DNA of 64,000 nucleotides from Anaerolineaceae bacterium. Lineage in GTDB: Bacteria > Chloroflexota > Anaerolineae > Anaerolineales > Anaerolineaceae. Position 1 is the first letter of the stretch, and every line of letters starts with the position of its first letter. Below, piece after piece: positions 1 through 8,788 of the stretch. The notes under the pieces are model-generated. The model did not search any database. It saw only the letters and a list, made by a program, of their open reading frames with translations, and was not told where the DNA came from. The position numbers were made by a program, and so were the translations under genes. The stretch lies in assembly GCA_003524305.1 (NCBI GenBank), contig DQHW01000024.1, positions 8,540 to 72,539 on the forward strand, given 5' to 3'.

Positions 1-2634
1 TTGCGTTACGGCGCCGAGGATAAGGATTATTTTTGGATTCAGGATCTAAAACCCACCATGATCATGCATCCTTACCGCCGTGAATTGAACGGTGAGGATT
101 TACTGGATTTTAAAGATGCCCGCGGGGTGAGAATTTTCGTTGAGTTTTCCAACCTGGTTCAGCGTGACGGAGAAGGCTACATTGATTATGTGTGGCAGTG
201 GAAGGATGATCCAGACCGCCTGGAGCCCAAGGAATCTTTTGTAAAGCTTTTTCAACCCTGGGGGTGGATTATTGGAACGGGTATTTACATCGATGATGTA
301 AACCTTGAAATCGGCAAAATTGAAAAAGAAATTATAACAACTTCTGTAATTGTGTCAGTGATTATCATCCTTTTACTGCTTTATGTGCTTCAACAATCAT
401 TGCAGATTGAAAAAGGTCGGCAGGATGTATTGGACGAATTAAAAGAATCGACTGAACGATATCACACGGTGATCGAAACCATGACCGAAGGAACTTTATT
501 GGTGTTGGATAACAGATGCAGGTACGCGAATTCCACCTTTATCAATATGATCGGATATTCTGAATCTCAGCTCCCATTTTTGGATTTGGAAGACATTCTG
601 CCAACGTCCGTTGAAAACAAGGGGATTTGGGAAAATGTGAATCAATCAGATCCAATGAAAATTACCTTTGGTAAAGCGGTGGATGGATTTTTGAAAAATA
701 AAGATGGACAGTTTGTTGATTGCATCTTGATGCTCAATCCCATCCAATATGCCAATCAAAACGGATTTATTCTACTGGCGAGAGATATTACGCATCAATC
801 CAATTTGGTTAACAGTGATGGGCTATCAAAAGCAGTGAAAGTTATTGATGTGGGTGTGTTTAGGGCGAGGGCTGTGCGTCGAGGCGTATTTCTTGAGATT
901 AACCCTGCCGGTTATTCGCTTTTGCCTGATGAATGTAAAACTGAAAGTGCACAGCCGGCTTTGGCGGATCTTTTTCAGGATGCGGTGGAGTATGACCAAT
1001 TCATCAATGAGTTGAATCACAAAGGTCAAATTAAAGACTTGATCTTGAAATTGAGCCCCGGGAATTTGGAAAACTTTACTGTTGCACTTTCGGCAAACCT
1101 CGAAGTGGATGAAGCCGGCCAACCTTACTTAATTACAGGGATGCTCAAGGATGTAACTCAAACACAAAAACTGCAAACAGAGCGAGAAGTGCTCATCAAT
1201 AAACTGCAAGCATCCCTTTTGTTCTTCCATGAACCGCTGTCAAAACTTGAAAGAGCAATTGTAACTTGCGACACTAACACGACTATTCAACAGGTTTCAA
1301 AACGGATGAGTGAAAAAAACATGTCGGCTGCCCTGATCAAAGCAGAAAATGATGATGCGCTGGGTATTATTACTGATCATGATTTGCGTGAACGGGTCAT
1401 TGCCCAAAAATTGGATTCCAGTAAACCTGCCTTTTCAGTTATGACTTCGCCTATTGTGAAGATCAATGAAAGCGCGATGATCTATGAAGCGATCATTAAA
1501 ATGGAAGAAAAGGGTGTGCGTCATTTGGCAGTAGAGAATGATAATGGTCAAATTGTTAACCTTGTGGATTCAAAGATGCTTGCTCAATTTCCCAGGTACG
1601 GTGCATACATTCTCGCACAAGAGATTGCGAAAGCCACAAACGTTGAAGAATTAGCCAGCACCAACCAGAGAAAACAAAAAGTAGTGAAGGTGTTATTAGA
1701 AAGCAGTCACAATATCAGGCATGCCACTAGTATGCTTTCTTCTATTTATGATTCTTCAACCGAGCGAATCATTCAATTGGCAATGGAAGAAATTGGCCCC
1801 CCTCCGGCTGCATTTGCTTTCATTGGCATGGGCAGCCAGGGCAGGCAGGAGCCAACTTTGGTGACCGATCAAGACAACGGCATTATTTATTTTGGCAAAA
1901 ATGGAAATCAACAATACTTCATCAATTTAGGTGAAAAAGTATCACAAGGTTTAAACACCATTGGCATCAATTATTGCGAAGGGAAGGTTATGTCGAGCAA
2001 CCCTGCCTGGTGCAAACCTCTTGAGGCATGGAAAAGAGATTTTAACCATAGAATCACAACCCCAGAATCACAAGAAATGCTTGATCTTTCAATATTTTTT
2101 GATTTCAGGTTGGTTTATGGTGATTCGCAATTGGTTCAAGATCTGCGAAATCACGTTAGCATTTCACTGCAAGACTGGAGTGATTTTTTCCATTTGTTTG
2201 CCAAACTAGCCCAGAAATTTAGACCCCCTTCACGCGGAATTGGCGGCGGATTATTAGGCCTTGGTTCCGTTGAAACGGGTGATCGAGAAATGAATTTAAA
2301 AGATTTAATCATGCCGGTAGTCAGTTTCGCCCGTCTCTACGCATTAAAGAATAATATTCAGCAAACCAACACGATTGATCGGTTAAACATGCTTGCTGAT
2401 CGTGGAATTATTTCTTCAAATACTTTTGAAGAATTATCGACAACTTATGAGTATGTCATGTTGATGAGATTAAAAAATCAAATTTTACAAATGGATTCTG
2501 GTCTGCAGCCTGATAATATTGTTCAGCTTGCCAAGATGGCAGACCTTCACCAAACCCGGCTGCGTGAATCATTGGGTCTAATTTCTATTCTGCAGAAACG
2601 AATTTCTTTTGATTTTCTTGGTGGGATTCAATGA
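1..2634 (+). CDS. Cache-PAS-PAS-CBS-DUF294 signalling protein, 5' truncated by window edge
   Basis: The reading frame is open from the first base and enters inside a single-Cache sensor domain (about residues 1-100, with the DYFWI and GWIIGTGIY blocks typical of that fold), so the true start lies upstream. A membrane helix follows (about 111-130), then two PAS-like domains (about 145-265 and 280-395), a CBS pair (about 415-535) and a DUF294 nucleotidyltransferase-like domain with the GMGSQGRQ motif (609-616) and the acidic DQD triplet (623-625), and finally the DUF294_C region. The seen order suggests an extracytoplasmic ligand sensor feeding a cytoplasmic GlnD-like nucleotidyltransferase module, with PAS and CBS domains as further inputs. 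DUF294 proteins are known but their reaction is not settled. There is no histidine kinase or GGDEF output, which is unusual for a Cache-PAS protein. Domain calls are firm, function is inferred. Confidence 0.88.
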   Translation: MRYGAEDKDYFWIQDLKPTMIMHPYRRELNGEDLLDFKDARGVRIFVEFSNLVQRDGEGYIDYVWQWKDDPDRLEPKESFVKLFQPWGWIIGTGIYIDDVNLEIGKIEKEIITTSVIVSVIIILLLLYVLQQSLQIEKGRQDVLDELKESTERYHTVIETMTEGTLLVLDNRCRYANSTFINMIGYSESQLPFLDLEDILPTSVENKGIWENVNQSDPMKITFGKAVDGFLKNKDGQFVDCILMLNPIQYANQNGFILLARDITHQSNLVNSDGLSKAVKVIDVGVFRARAVRRGVFLEINPAGYSLLPDECKTESAQPALADLFQDAVEYDQFINELNHKGQIKDLILKLSPGNLENFTVALSANLEVDEAGQPYLITGMLKDVTQTQKLQTEREVLINKLQASLLFFHEPLSKLERAIVTCDTNTTIQQVSKRMSEKNMSAALIKAENDDALGIITDHDLRERVIAQKLDSSKPAFSVMTSPIVKINESAMIYEAIIKMEEKGVRHLAVENDNGQIVNLVDSKMLAQFPRYGAYILAQEIAKATNVEELASTNQRKQKVVKVLLESSHNIRHATSMLSSIYDSSTERIIQLAMEEIGPPPAAFAFIGMGSQGRQEPTLVTDQDNGIIYFGKNGNQQYFINLGEKVSQGLNTIGINYCEGKVMSSNPAWCKPLEAWKRDFNHRITTPESQEMLDLSIFFDFRLVYGDSQLVQDLRNHVSISLQDWSDFFHLFAKLAQKFRPPSRGIGGGLLGLGSVETGDREMNLKDLIMPVVSFARLYALKNNIQQTNTIDRLNMLADRGIISSNTFEELSTTYEYVMLMRLKNQILQMDSGLQPDNIVQLAKMADLHQTRLRESLGLISILQKRISFDFLGGIQ

Positions 2635-3075
2635 TGCTATTTAATACGTGTGTTTTCCATTCATTAAGTATTGAATAGGCCCTGTAGAAAATATAATTAC
2701 CTTAAGCCAAGAATACTTTACCAATAGTGCCATTCACCTTGATCCGCAGGGTAAGGGGATGCTGGTGGAGAAGATCATTATGTTGAGTGTGATAGATTCT
2801 ACATAAAATAAACAAAAAATGAAAATTTGAACTACGAGAAAGATATAATACCTATGAATTATTATTACCTTTATCAACTCCTTCAAAAAATTCATATACT
2901 CTGAAGATAAAAAAATATCCAGTCTCTCTTAAACTTTTTTCTACAAGATAAAACCTTGATGGGGATTGCTTCGCCTACGAACAAGGCTCGCAATAACAGT
3001 TTGTGTGCCTTTCTTGACGCATCCTTCCGGCTGTTCTATAATTCCTTTTTCACCATCCTGTTTTTAAGGTACGAA
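2635..3075. other. Intergenic stretch with a possible gene remnant and a short dispersed-repeat-like segment
   Basis: No intact gene is seen in these 441 bases. On the plus strand 2678-2806 reads as about 42 codons without interruption between two stops (it contains FTNSAIHLDPQGKG), which looks protein-like but lacks a start with a ribosome-binding site; it may be the tail of a decayed gene. The last part (about 2956-2999) has the pattern GATTGCTTCGCC...GGCTCGCAATAAC, a form common in intergenic dispersed repeats. The open frame of the next gene runs through this repeat but that extension is not believed to be translated. Confidence 0.35.
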
Positions 3076-3879
3076 ATGCCCATCATTACCCTGTTAACTG
3101 ATTTTGGTTTACGCGATACCTTCATCGGTGTAATGAAAGGTGTCATCTGGTCGATTTCTCCCAATGTACAAATTGTTGATCTGACCCACGAAATTCCGGC
3201 ACAGCGCGTGGTAGATGGCGCCCTGGCCATCGCCGGCGCTGCTCCTTACTTCCCGGCTGGCACGATTCACGTTTGCGTGGTAGACCCAGGCGTTGGTACC
3301 ACTCGCCGCCCAATGTTGGCCGCGATTGGTGACCAATATTTTATCGGTCCTGATAATGGATTGTTCAGTCTACTCATCAAAAAGACTGAGGATTTGACGA
3401 CCCCTCCGGTTTATATTGCGCTTAATAAGACTCATTACTGGTTGCCGCAAGTTTCGAACAGCTTTCATGGACGCGACATTTTTGCTCCCGTGGCGGCGCA
3501 TTTGGCAAACGGCGTGAAACTTGAAGAATTGGGCGATCCATTTGAGAACCCGATGATGATCTCAATCCCTATGCCGCAACAGACGTCTGACGGCTGGCTT
3601 GGACAGGTCATGCAGGTGGATCACTTCGGCAACCTGGTTACCAATATCACCAAAGAACAACTCAAACCCAGCGGTGGGGTTAATATTTCTGTGAAAAATA
3701 CAGTAATTAATGAAGTGGTAGCCACCTTTGGAAGCAAACCAGCGGGTGAATTGATCGCCATGTTTGATTCAAGCGGACATTTGGCTATTTCGGTGGTCAA
3801 CGGCAGCGCTTCAGACCGCCTTGGTGTCAAAGTAGACGAGATTGTACGCCTCACATTGCCATCGGAGCAAGCCTCATGA
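3076..3879 (+). CDS. S-adenosyl-L-methionine hydrolase (adenosine-forming), DUF62/SAM hydroxide adenosyltransferase family
   Basis: Predicted to split SAM with water into adenosine and L-methionine, the reaction of the DUF62 family related to fluorinase and chlorinase. The start is placed at the ATG at 3076 (after AAGGT), giving 267 residues that open with the family hallmark MPIITLLTDFG; an upstream in-frame start would add 40 unconserved residues encoded in a repeat-like sequence. Expected catalytic residues are visible: Asp70 in VDPGVGTTRR, an Arg at 77/78, and His131 in FHGRDIFAP. Length fits the family. The stop codon overlaps the next ATG (ATGA at 3876-3879), so translation is coupled to the ECF ATPase. 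DUF62 genes beside ECF transporters recur in several phyla, which suggests a link to uptake of an adenosyl-, methionine- or vitamin-related substrate; that link is inference. Confidence 0.9.
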   Translation: MPIITLLTDFGLRDTFIGVMKGVIWSISPNVQIVDLTHEIPAQRVVDGALAIAGAAPYFPAGTIHVCVVDPGVGTTRRPMLAAIGDQYFIGPDNGLFSLLIKKTEDLTTPPVYIALNKTHYWLPQVSNSFHGRDIFAPVAAHLANGVKLEELGDPFENPMMISIPMPQQTSDGWLGQVMQVDHFGNLVTNITKEQLKPSGGVNISVKNTVINEVVATFGSKPAGELIAMFDSSGHLAISVVNGSASDRLGVKVDEIVRLTLPSEQAS

Positions 3880-5513
3880 GCGGCGAAAAACCCCTGGTTA
3901 TTGATAGTCTCAACTTTCGATATCACAGCCGAGAAACGCTGGCGATTAAAAACATCTCACTCAGTGTGGATGCCGGCCAGGTACTGCTAATTGCTGGAGC
4001 CAGCGGCTGCGGTAAGACCACCCTGGCGCGCTGCATCAATGGACTCATCCCACGCAGTTACAAAGGTGAACTCACCGGCCAGATTTTGCTCAACGGCAAG
4101 GATGTGACCCATCTTAGCCTGGCGCAGGTTTCACAAATTGTGGGCACAGTTCTGCAAGACCCCGAGCGACAGATCCTCGGAACCAAGGTGGCAAACGAGG
4201 TGGCTTTTGGGCTTGAAAACCTCAGCCTACCGCGCGAAGTAATCATTGAACGGGTGGCCGAGGCGCTTGACCATCTTAAAATTCCCCAACTCTTAAACCG
4301 CGAGACCTTTCACCTCTCGGGCGGCGAAAAACAAAAGGTTGCCCTGGCCGGTGTGCTTGCCATGCGCCCCTCCATTTTGCTGCTTGATGAACCGCTGGCC
4401 TCACTTGACCCGGCTTCTGCCCAAGATGCGTTGGATATCATCCGCGGTTTGGCAGATGAGGGCATGACCATCTTAATGGTGGAGCACCGCGTTGAAGACG
4501 TGCTGAGAATCCACCCCGAAAACGCCATTTTTATGATGGATGGCGAGATCAAATATTACGGTCCCACCAGCGGATTTGATAAATCAGTCGATTACCACGA
4601 GGTAAAACTACCCGCTGAAATGATCATCGAACGCGCCAAAGACGATCCTGCGCCTGAACGATTAACCACTTTGCGTAAGGGATCGATGGTTGGCAAAGGC
4701 AAGTTGATCGGTGAGCCGCTGGTGAAGTTTGAAGATATTGCCTTCTGGTATGAAGAAGGACGAACTGTACTGCATGATGTCAATTTCACCATCAACCGCG
4801 GAGACGTGATCGCCGTGCTTGGACCGAATGGTGCGGGAAAAACCACCCTGGTAAAACACGCTATTGGTCTGCTCAAACCCAAATCCGGAAAAATGACCAT
4901 TGACGGCAAAGACAGCAGCCAAATTAGTGTTGCGCAAATCGCCCAGACACTTGGTTATGTCTTTCAAAGCCCCAGCCACATGCTCTTTGCCCCCACCGTT
5001 GAAGAAGAGCTGGCGTTCGGGCCGACCAACCTGAAACATTCCGCGGAGGTAATTCCGCAAGAGGTGTTAAATGCCCTTGAGATCGTCAACCTGAGCGGAC
5101 ATGAAAAATATCCGCCGCTGGCGCTCTCTTTTGGACAGCAAAAACGGGTCAGTATCGCGGCCATCCTGGCGATGCAATCCAAAATTCTGGTGATGGATGA
5201 ACCCACCGCCGGACAGGACTACAAGAATTACCTGGGCTTCATGGATTCCATTTTGCAAATGCCCGGCTTTGACGCCATTCTTTTTATCACCCACGATATT
5301 GATATGGCTGTGATCTATGCCAACCGCGTGATCATGGTTAATGACGGCACATTGGTTTGCGACGAGGCACCCGCCGAAGCGCTTAAGGATTTTGATTTTC
5401 TGCGCAAGAACAGGCTTGTGCCCACCTCGCTGCTTAAGACCAATCTTGATCTTTTGCCTAAAACAGGCCGGTTTTACAGTGCCGAAGAGTTGGCGCATGT
5501 GGTACATTATTAA
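3876..5513 (+). CDS. ecfA: Energy-coupling factor transporter ATPase, two fused ABC domains (EcfA-EcfA')
   Basis: One 545-residue chain carries both nucleotide-binding domains of an ECF vitamin/metal importer. Domain 1 has Walker A GASGCGKTT (41-49), signature LSGGEKQKVALAG and Walker B ILLLDEPLASLDP. Domain 2 has Walker A GPNGAGKTT (316-324), signature LSFGQQKRVSIAA and Walker B ILVMDEPTAGQD. The second signature is LSFGQ instead of LSGGQ and the second D-loop is GQD, so the two ATP sites are probably unequal. Fused EcfA proteins (YkoD/ThiX-like) are known and pair with one S and one T component; both lie downstream (5583 and 6825). The gene starts inside the stop codon of the SAM hydrolase, so it is the second gene of a coupled pair. 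Confidence 0.93.
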   Translation: MSGEKPLVIDSLNFRYHSRETLAIKNISLSVDAGQVLLIAGASGCGKTTLARCINGLIPRSYKGELTGQILLNGKDVTHLSLAQVSQIVGTVLQDPERQILGTKVANEVAFGLENLSLPREVIIERVAEALDHLKIPQLLNRETFHLSGGEKQKVALAGVLAMRPSILLLDEPLASLDPASAQDALDIIRGLADEGMTILMVEHRVEDVLRIHPENAIFMMDGEIKYYGPTSGFDKSVDYHEVKLPAEMIIERAKDDPAPERLTTLRKGSMVGKGKLIGEPLVKFEDIAFWYEEGRTVLHDVNFTINRGDVIAVLGPNGAGKTTLVKHAIGLLKPKSGKMTIDGKDSSQISVAQIAQTLGYVFQSPSHMLFAPTVEEELAFGPTNLKHSAEVIPQEVLNALEIVNLSGHEKYPPLALSFGQQKRVSIAAILAMQSKILVMDEPTAGQDYKNYLGFMDSILQMPGFDAILFITHDIDMAVIYANRVIMVNDGTLVCDEAPAEALKDFDFLRKNRLVPTSLLKTNLDLLPKTGRFYSAEELAHVVHY

Positions 5514-5582
5514 AAGGCAACACAACCATTAATTTGGTTTTTGTTTGGGTCAATTTTTCATAATTAATTTAAGGAGGATGGA

Positions 5583-6512
5583 ATGAAAAAGTGGTTGAAA
5601 GTTGTACTATCTTTGCTGGCCGTATTGGCCTTCTTCCTGGGTGTTTGGCTGATCGGACGTTTGATCAACCCCAACCTCAACCTGGATGAGACTGCCCTGC
5701 TGCGCTTTGTGTTCGTTGGCATTGGTTTGCTCATCGTGCTGGTGGTTTACCTGCTGACCAGCAAAAACAAAATGTGGGAAGTCGGCACCCGCCAGGTCGT
5801 TTACATGGCCATCGGCGCTGCCCTCTTCGCCGTTTTCTCCTACCTGTTTAACGGAACCGTTTTCGTTGTGCCTTCTGTCAGCCAGGTGGCTTTGCGCCCC
5901 GCCATTGCCATCCCCATGTTCTTTGGCTATGCCTTCGGACCAGTGGTGGGCTTCTTCACCGGTGCGGTTGGCAACATGTTCGGCGATGCCCTTACCGGCT
6001 TTGGTCTCTCTCCGCAATGGAGTGTGGGCAATGGTCTCGTAGGTCTCATCAGCGGCATGGTATGGCTCTTCGCGGATAAGAAGAAAAGCATCAATGTGGT
6101 TCTCCTGATCAGTGCCGTATTGGCTGCTGCCGTCACCGCATACTATTTCTTGAATCCCACCACCTCCAATGCCATGTTCTATGATGTTGATAACGGCATT
6201 TTTGGCGATGCCCAAATCTCCATGTTTGCCGGTGTTTCTGTGCTGATCGGTTTGGCCATCGTCTTGATCGTGCGCTTTGTGTTTGGCAAGAACATTGATG
6301 TGGCTGCCGCTGTGACCTGGTCCATGCTCGGCAACCTGCTGGGCATCGGTTTTGCGGCTGTTTCTGATATCTGGATCAACGGATATCCCCCCGCGGTTGC
6401 GCTTGTGGGTGAATTCCTGCCCTCCGCCGGCCCGAACCTGATCTTTGCCGCAGTGCTGGTACCCATCCTCGTGGCTGCTTACGCTGCAGTTCAGAAACAA
6501 ACTGGACGCTAG
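5583..6512 (+). CDS. ECF transporter S component (substrate-binding membrane subunit)
   Basis: A 309-residue hydrophobic protein preceded by a strong ribosome-binding site (AAGGAGG at 5571-5577). After two N-terminal helices (about 7-30 and 38-60) comes a region typical of S components: a long helix after a charged start (about 71-90), the FFGYAFGPVVGFFTGAVGN loop-helix with GDALTGFG, and a later LGNLLGIGF...SDIWINGYPP segment. S components bind the vitamin and dock on EcfT; usual lengths are 170-220 residues, so this one has extra helices at the N-terminus and probably in the middle. Substrate cannot be read from the sequence. It sits 69 bases after the fused ATPase and is separated from EcfT by an intergenic repeat. 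Confidence 0.82.
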   Translation: MKKWLKVVLSLLAVLAFFLGVWLIGRLINPNLNLDETALLRFVFVGIGLLIVLVVYLLTSKNKMWEVGTRQVVYMAIGAALFAVFSYLFNGTVFVVPSVSQVALRPAIAIPMFFGYAFGPVVGFFTGAVGNMFGDALTGFGLSPQWSVGNGLVGLISGMVWLFADKKKSINVVLLISAVLAAAVTAYYFLNPTTSNAMFYDVDNGIFGDAQISMFAGVSVLIGLAIVLIVRFVFGKNIDVAAAVTWSMLGNLLGIGFAAVSDIWINGYPPAVALVGEFLPSAGPNLIFAAVLVPILVAAYAAVQKQTGR

Positions 6513-6572
6513 ATTTATAATCGAAAGAGGATGTTTCTCCGCAGTTTGTTGTGAAAAAGAGGTTGTAAATAT

Positions 6573-6690
6573 TACCTCACCCCTATACCACTCGCTTCGC
6601 TCGGGTACACTGAGTTCGCGCCCCTCTCCATCCTTGGATGGAGAGGGGAAGCCCCCAACACGCGAAGCGTAGGGGGCAGGGGAGAGGCCA
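6573..6690. repeat. Inverted-repeat-rich intergenic element (REP-like)
   Basis: The 312-base gap between the S and T component genes holds a compact GC-rich element. A 13-base arm CCCCTCTCCATCC at 6621-6633 is followed after TT by its exact complement (6636-6648). A second hairpin pairs GCCCCC (6651-6656) with GGGGGC (6672-6677), and CTCACCCC at the left edge mirrors GGGGAGAGG at the right. Similar CCCTCTCC/GGAGAGGGG pieces are spread through intergenic DNA of many Chloroflexota and other bacteria. It contains no protein-like frame. It could attenuate or stabilise the mRNA between ecf genes. The rest of the gap (6691-6824) is AT-rich and without recognisable signals. Confidence 0.6.
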
Positions 6691-6824
6691 GAGTTAAAGA
6701 GTAGATAATTGGCTCAAAAATGAAATATGAAACACTATAGTCTTTTACTACCTAATGAAAGAATTCGAAAATAAGGAAGATTAAAAGGCATATTGTCCTT
6801 CAGACCTTCCGAAGTGAGTAAAAA

Positions 6825-7685
6825 ATGCTGGTTGCCTGGCGTTATGTGCAACGTAATTCATTATTGCAAAGTTTTGACCCACGTGCCTGGGTTATTTTCT
6901 TTAGCTGTTTCCTTGCTGGAACAGTGATCTTTTGGGACTTTCGCTACCTGCTCTTTTTCTTTGCCATTGCGCTGCTCTTCGTATTTACCTCCCGCATTCC
7001 GTGGAAGGATATGTCGCGCGCCTGGCTCTTTATCATTGGCTTCATTCTATTTTTTTCTATTCTCACGTTTCTCACCGGCCGCGGCGGCGTGGAGCTCTAT
7101 CAAACCGAGCACTCGTTAGCCAAACTAGTGGCTTCTTTTCACATTTTCGGCTGGACGCCCACCCTTAACATTACTGCGGAACGGACCATGTATGCTTTCA
7201 GCATGTTGATTCGTGTATTCAGCATCGCCAGCATGACCATCTTGATCCCCTATTCATTTAACCCAGCGCATTATGGCATCATCTTCCGCGGACTCGGTCT
7301 GCCTGACAAGGTGGCCTACGGCATGGATCTGACCATGCGCTTCATCCCTACTTTTGGGCGTGATTTCAGCCTGACCATGGACGCACAAAAAGCGCGCGGC
7401 TACGAGATCGAGAAACTGAGCGGTGGCTTGTTTGCTCAAGTAAAGAAACTGGCTCCCTTGATCGTGCCGGTCACCATCCATGCCATAGCGGGCAGTGAAG
7501 ACATCATTGACGCCATGGATTTGAGAGCCTTCGGCGTCGGTCCGCGCACCTGGTTGGAGAAGCTGACCTACCGCAAGCGCGACCGGGTGCTGATCGCCGT
7601 TGGGATTGTAATCTTGCTGATGTCGGTGGCACTTTCACTGTTGGGTTACGGCAAGTTTTGGGTGCCTGGGTTTTTAATTCAATAA
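6825..7685 (+). CDS. ecfT: ECF transporter transmembrane component EcfT
   Basis: A 286-residue membrane protein with four to five hydrophobic helices in the first 150 residues and a C-terminal helix. The two coupling-helix motifs of EcfT are visible: QKARGYEIEK near residue 190 and MDLRAFGVGPR near residue 232 (the second has LRAFG where ARG is more usual). EcfT clamps the ATPases and the S component and passes on the rocking motion. With the fused ATPase and the S component upstream it completes one ECF importer. No strong ribosome-binding site precedes the ATG. Confidence 0.88.
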   Translation: MLVAWRYVQRNSLLQSFDPRAWVIFFSCFLAGTVIFWDFRYLLFFFAIALLFVFTSRIPWKDMSRAWLFIIGFILFFSILTFLTGRGGVELYQTEHSLAKLVASFHIFGWTPTLNITAERTMYAFSMLIRVFSIASMTILIPYSFNPAHYGIIFRGLGLPDKVAYGMDLTMRFIPTFGRDFSLTMDAQKARGYEIEKLSGGLFAQVKKLAPLIVPVTIHAIAGSEDIIDAMDLRAFGVGPRTWLEKLTYRKRDRVLIAVGIVILLMSVALSLLGYGKFWVPGFLIQ

Positions 7686-7851
7686 CCACGAACGACACAA
7701 TATACACGAAAATATCATTAATACCCCAAAAACTCAAAAAAATCTTGGAAACTTACAAGTAAGGGCGACCGGTTGCCCTTACTTGCACATTCCGGCTGAT
7801 TCATATATAAATTGTTTATAGAATGCAAAACAAAATAAATGGGAGGAAATC

Positions 7852-8709
7852 ATGTGGTATTACGAGTTAAACCAAAAACCGTTTGGTCCTGTCAGCCAGG
7901 AAACGATTCAGGATGAACTGAAAGCGGGTAGAATCACCCATATGACGCTGGTTTGGCGCGAGGGCTGGCCGCAGTGGAGGCATCTCGGTGAAACGGAGTT
8001 GGCAGGAAAAATTCCGCCGCAGGTTGCGCCAACCATCACGCCACCAATTTATGTGCCGGTTCAAAAATACAAAAAAACAACACCATCCTCGCTCACCAAA
8101 CTCTTTTGGTGGTGGTTTGGATTGAACCTTTCCTGTTTTCCATATTATTCTCTTTTTCCATTTTTATATGAAGATTTTCCAACTCCAAATTTAACTATAA
8201 TTGGATTGATATTACTTTTTTGGTTGCCTTTATGTGCTGGGGCGGTTATTCAATTCATCTATATTTATAAGTTATGGCAAATTGTACAGGACGGTTTTGC
8301 CCGGACTTCGCCCGGCCAAGCAGTGGGATTTATGTTCATCCCCTATTTCAATTATTATTGGTTTTTGCCTGTTTATCATGGCCTTGCCAAGGACATGAAT
8401 GCTTATATCGATCGCCATTTTAGGTCCACATCGGGTACTGTATTACGCAAAGCACATCCAGGGTTGGCGTTGGGTTTTGTAATCGCCACTTGGGCAAGTC
8501 TATTGGTGGGAATGGGTTTGGGAATAGTTATGTATTTTGTGATCTTTTTTTCAGTTCTTAACGGAGGTTTATCACCTGAGACTTTTCAGAATTTCATGAT
8601 TCCATTAGTTATTGTCTATGGTGCTTTGATGATACTGGAAATTATCATGTTCTTTGATTTCTATTTGACTGCAAAAAGCATCCTTATTGCGGATAATAAT
8701 AATTCATAA
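7852..8709 (+). CDS. GYF_2 (DUF4339) domain membrane protein
   Basis: Residues 1-50 form a GYF_2 domain: MWYYELNQKPFGPVSQ, then the LVWREGWPQWR block, a fold thought to bind proline-rich or peptide partners. A linker leads to about five membrane helices (roughly 85-105, 118-145, 160-178, 205-235 and 245-268). A good ribosome-binding site (GGGAGG) stands before the ATG. GYF_2 domains fused to small membrane domains are common in Chloroflexota, Planctomycetota and Bacteroidota, but the role is unknown; recruitment of other membrane or secreted proteins is a guess. Convergent with the minus-strand cluster after it, with a shared terminator between. Confidence 0.75.
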   Translation: MWYYELNQKPFGPVSQETIQDELKAGRITHMTLVWREGWPQWRHLGETELAGKIPPQVAPTITPPIYVPVQKYKKTTPSSLTKLFWWWFGLNLSCFPYYSLFPFLYEDFPTPNLTIIGLILLFWLPLCAGAVIQFIYIYKLWQIVQDGFARTSPGQAVGFMFIPYFNYYWFLPVYHGLAKDMNAYIDRHFRSTSGTVLRKAHPGLALGFVIATWASLLVGMGLGIVMYFVIFFSVLNGGLSPETFQNFMIPLVIVYGALMILEIIMFFDFYLTAKSILIADNNNS

Positions 8710-8738
8710 ATAATATTCCAAGTTATTGAAATGATAAG

Positions 8739-8772
8739 AAAATGGGTAGGAAAATGATGACCTACCCATTTT
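8739..8772. terminator. Bidirectional intrinsic terminator
   Basis: A perfect 12-base stem (8739-8750 with 8761-8772, core ATGGGTAGG/CCTACCCAT) around a 10-base loop lies between two convergent genes and is flanked by T-rich sequence on the plus strand and A-rich sequence before it, so it can stop transcripts from both sides. Confidence 0.85.
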
Positions 8773-8788
8773 TCTATTAGTTATGATC

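Noticed and set aside
2956..3075. N-terminal extension of the SAM hydrolase by 40 residues
   Set aside because: Encoded by a repeat-like intergenic sequence and not part of the family fold; the ATG at 3076 has a better ribosome-binding site.
5607..6500. 297-residue open frame on the minus strand opposite the ECF S component
   Set aside because: It is the shadow of a membrane protein gene: rich in His, Gly, Glu and Gln, without any domain or ribosome-binding site, while the plus strand is a clear S component.
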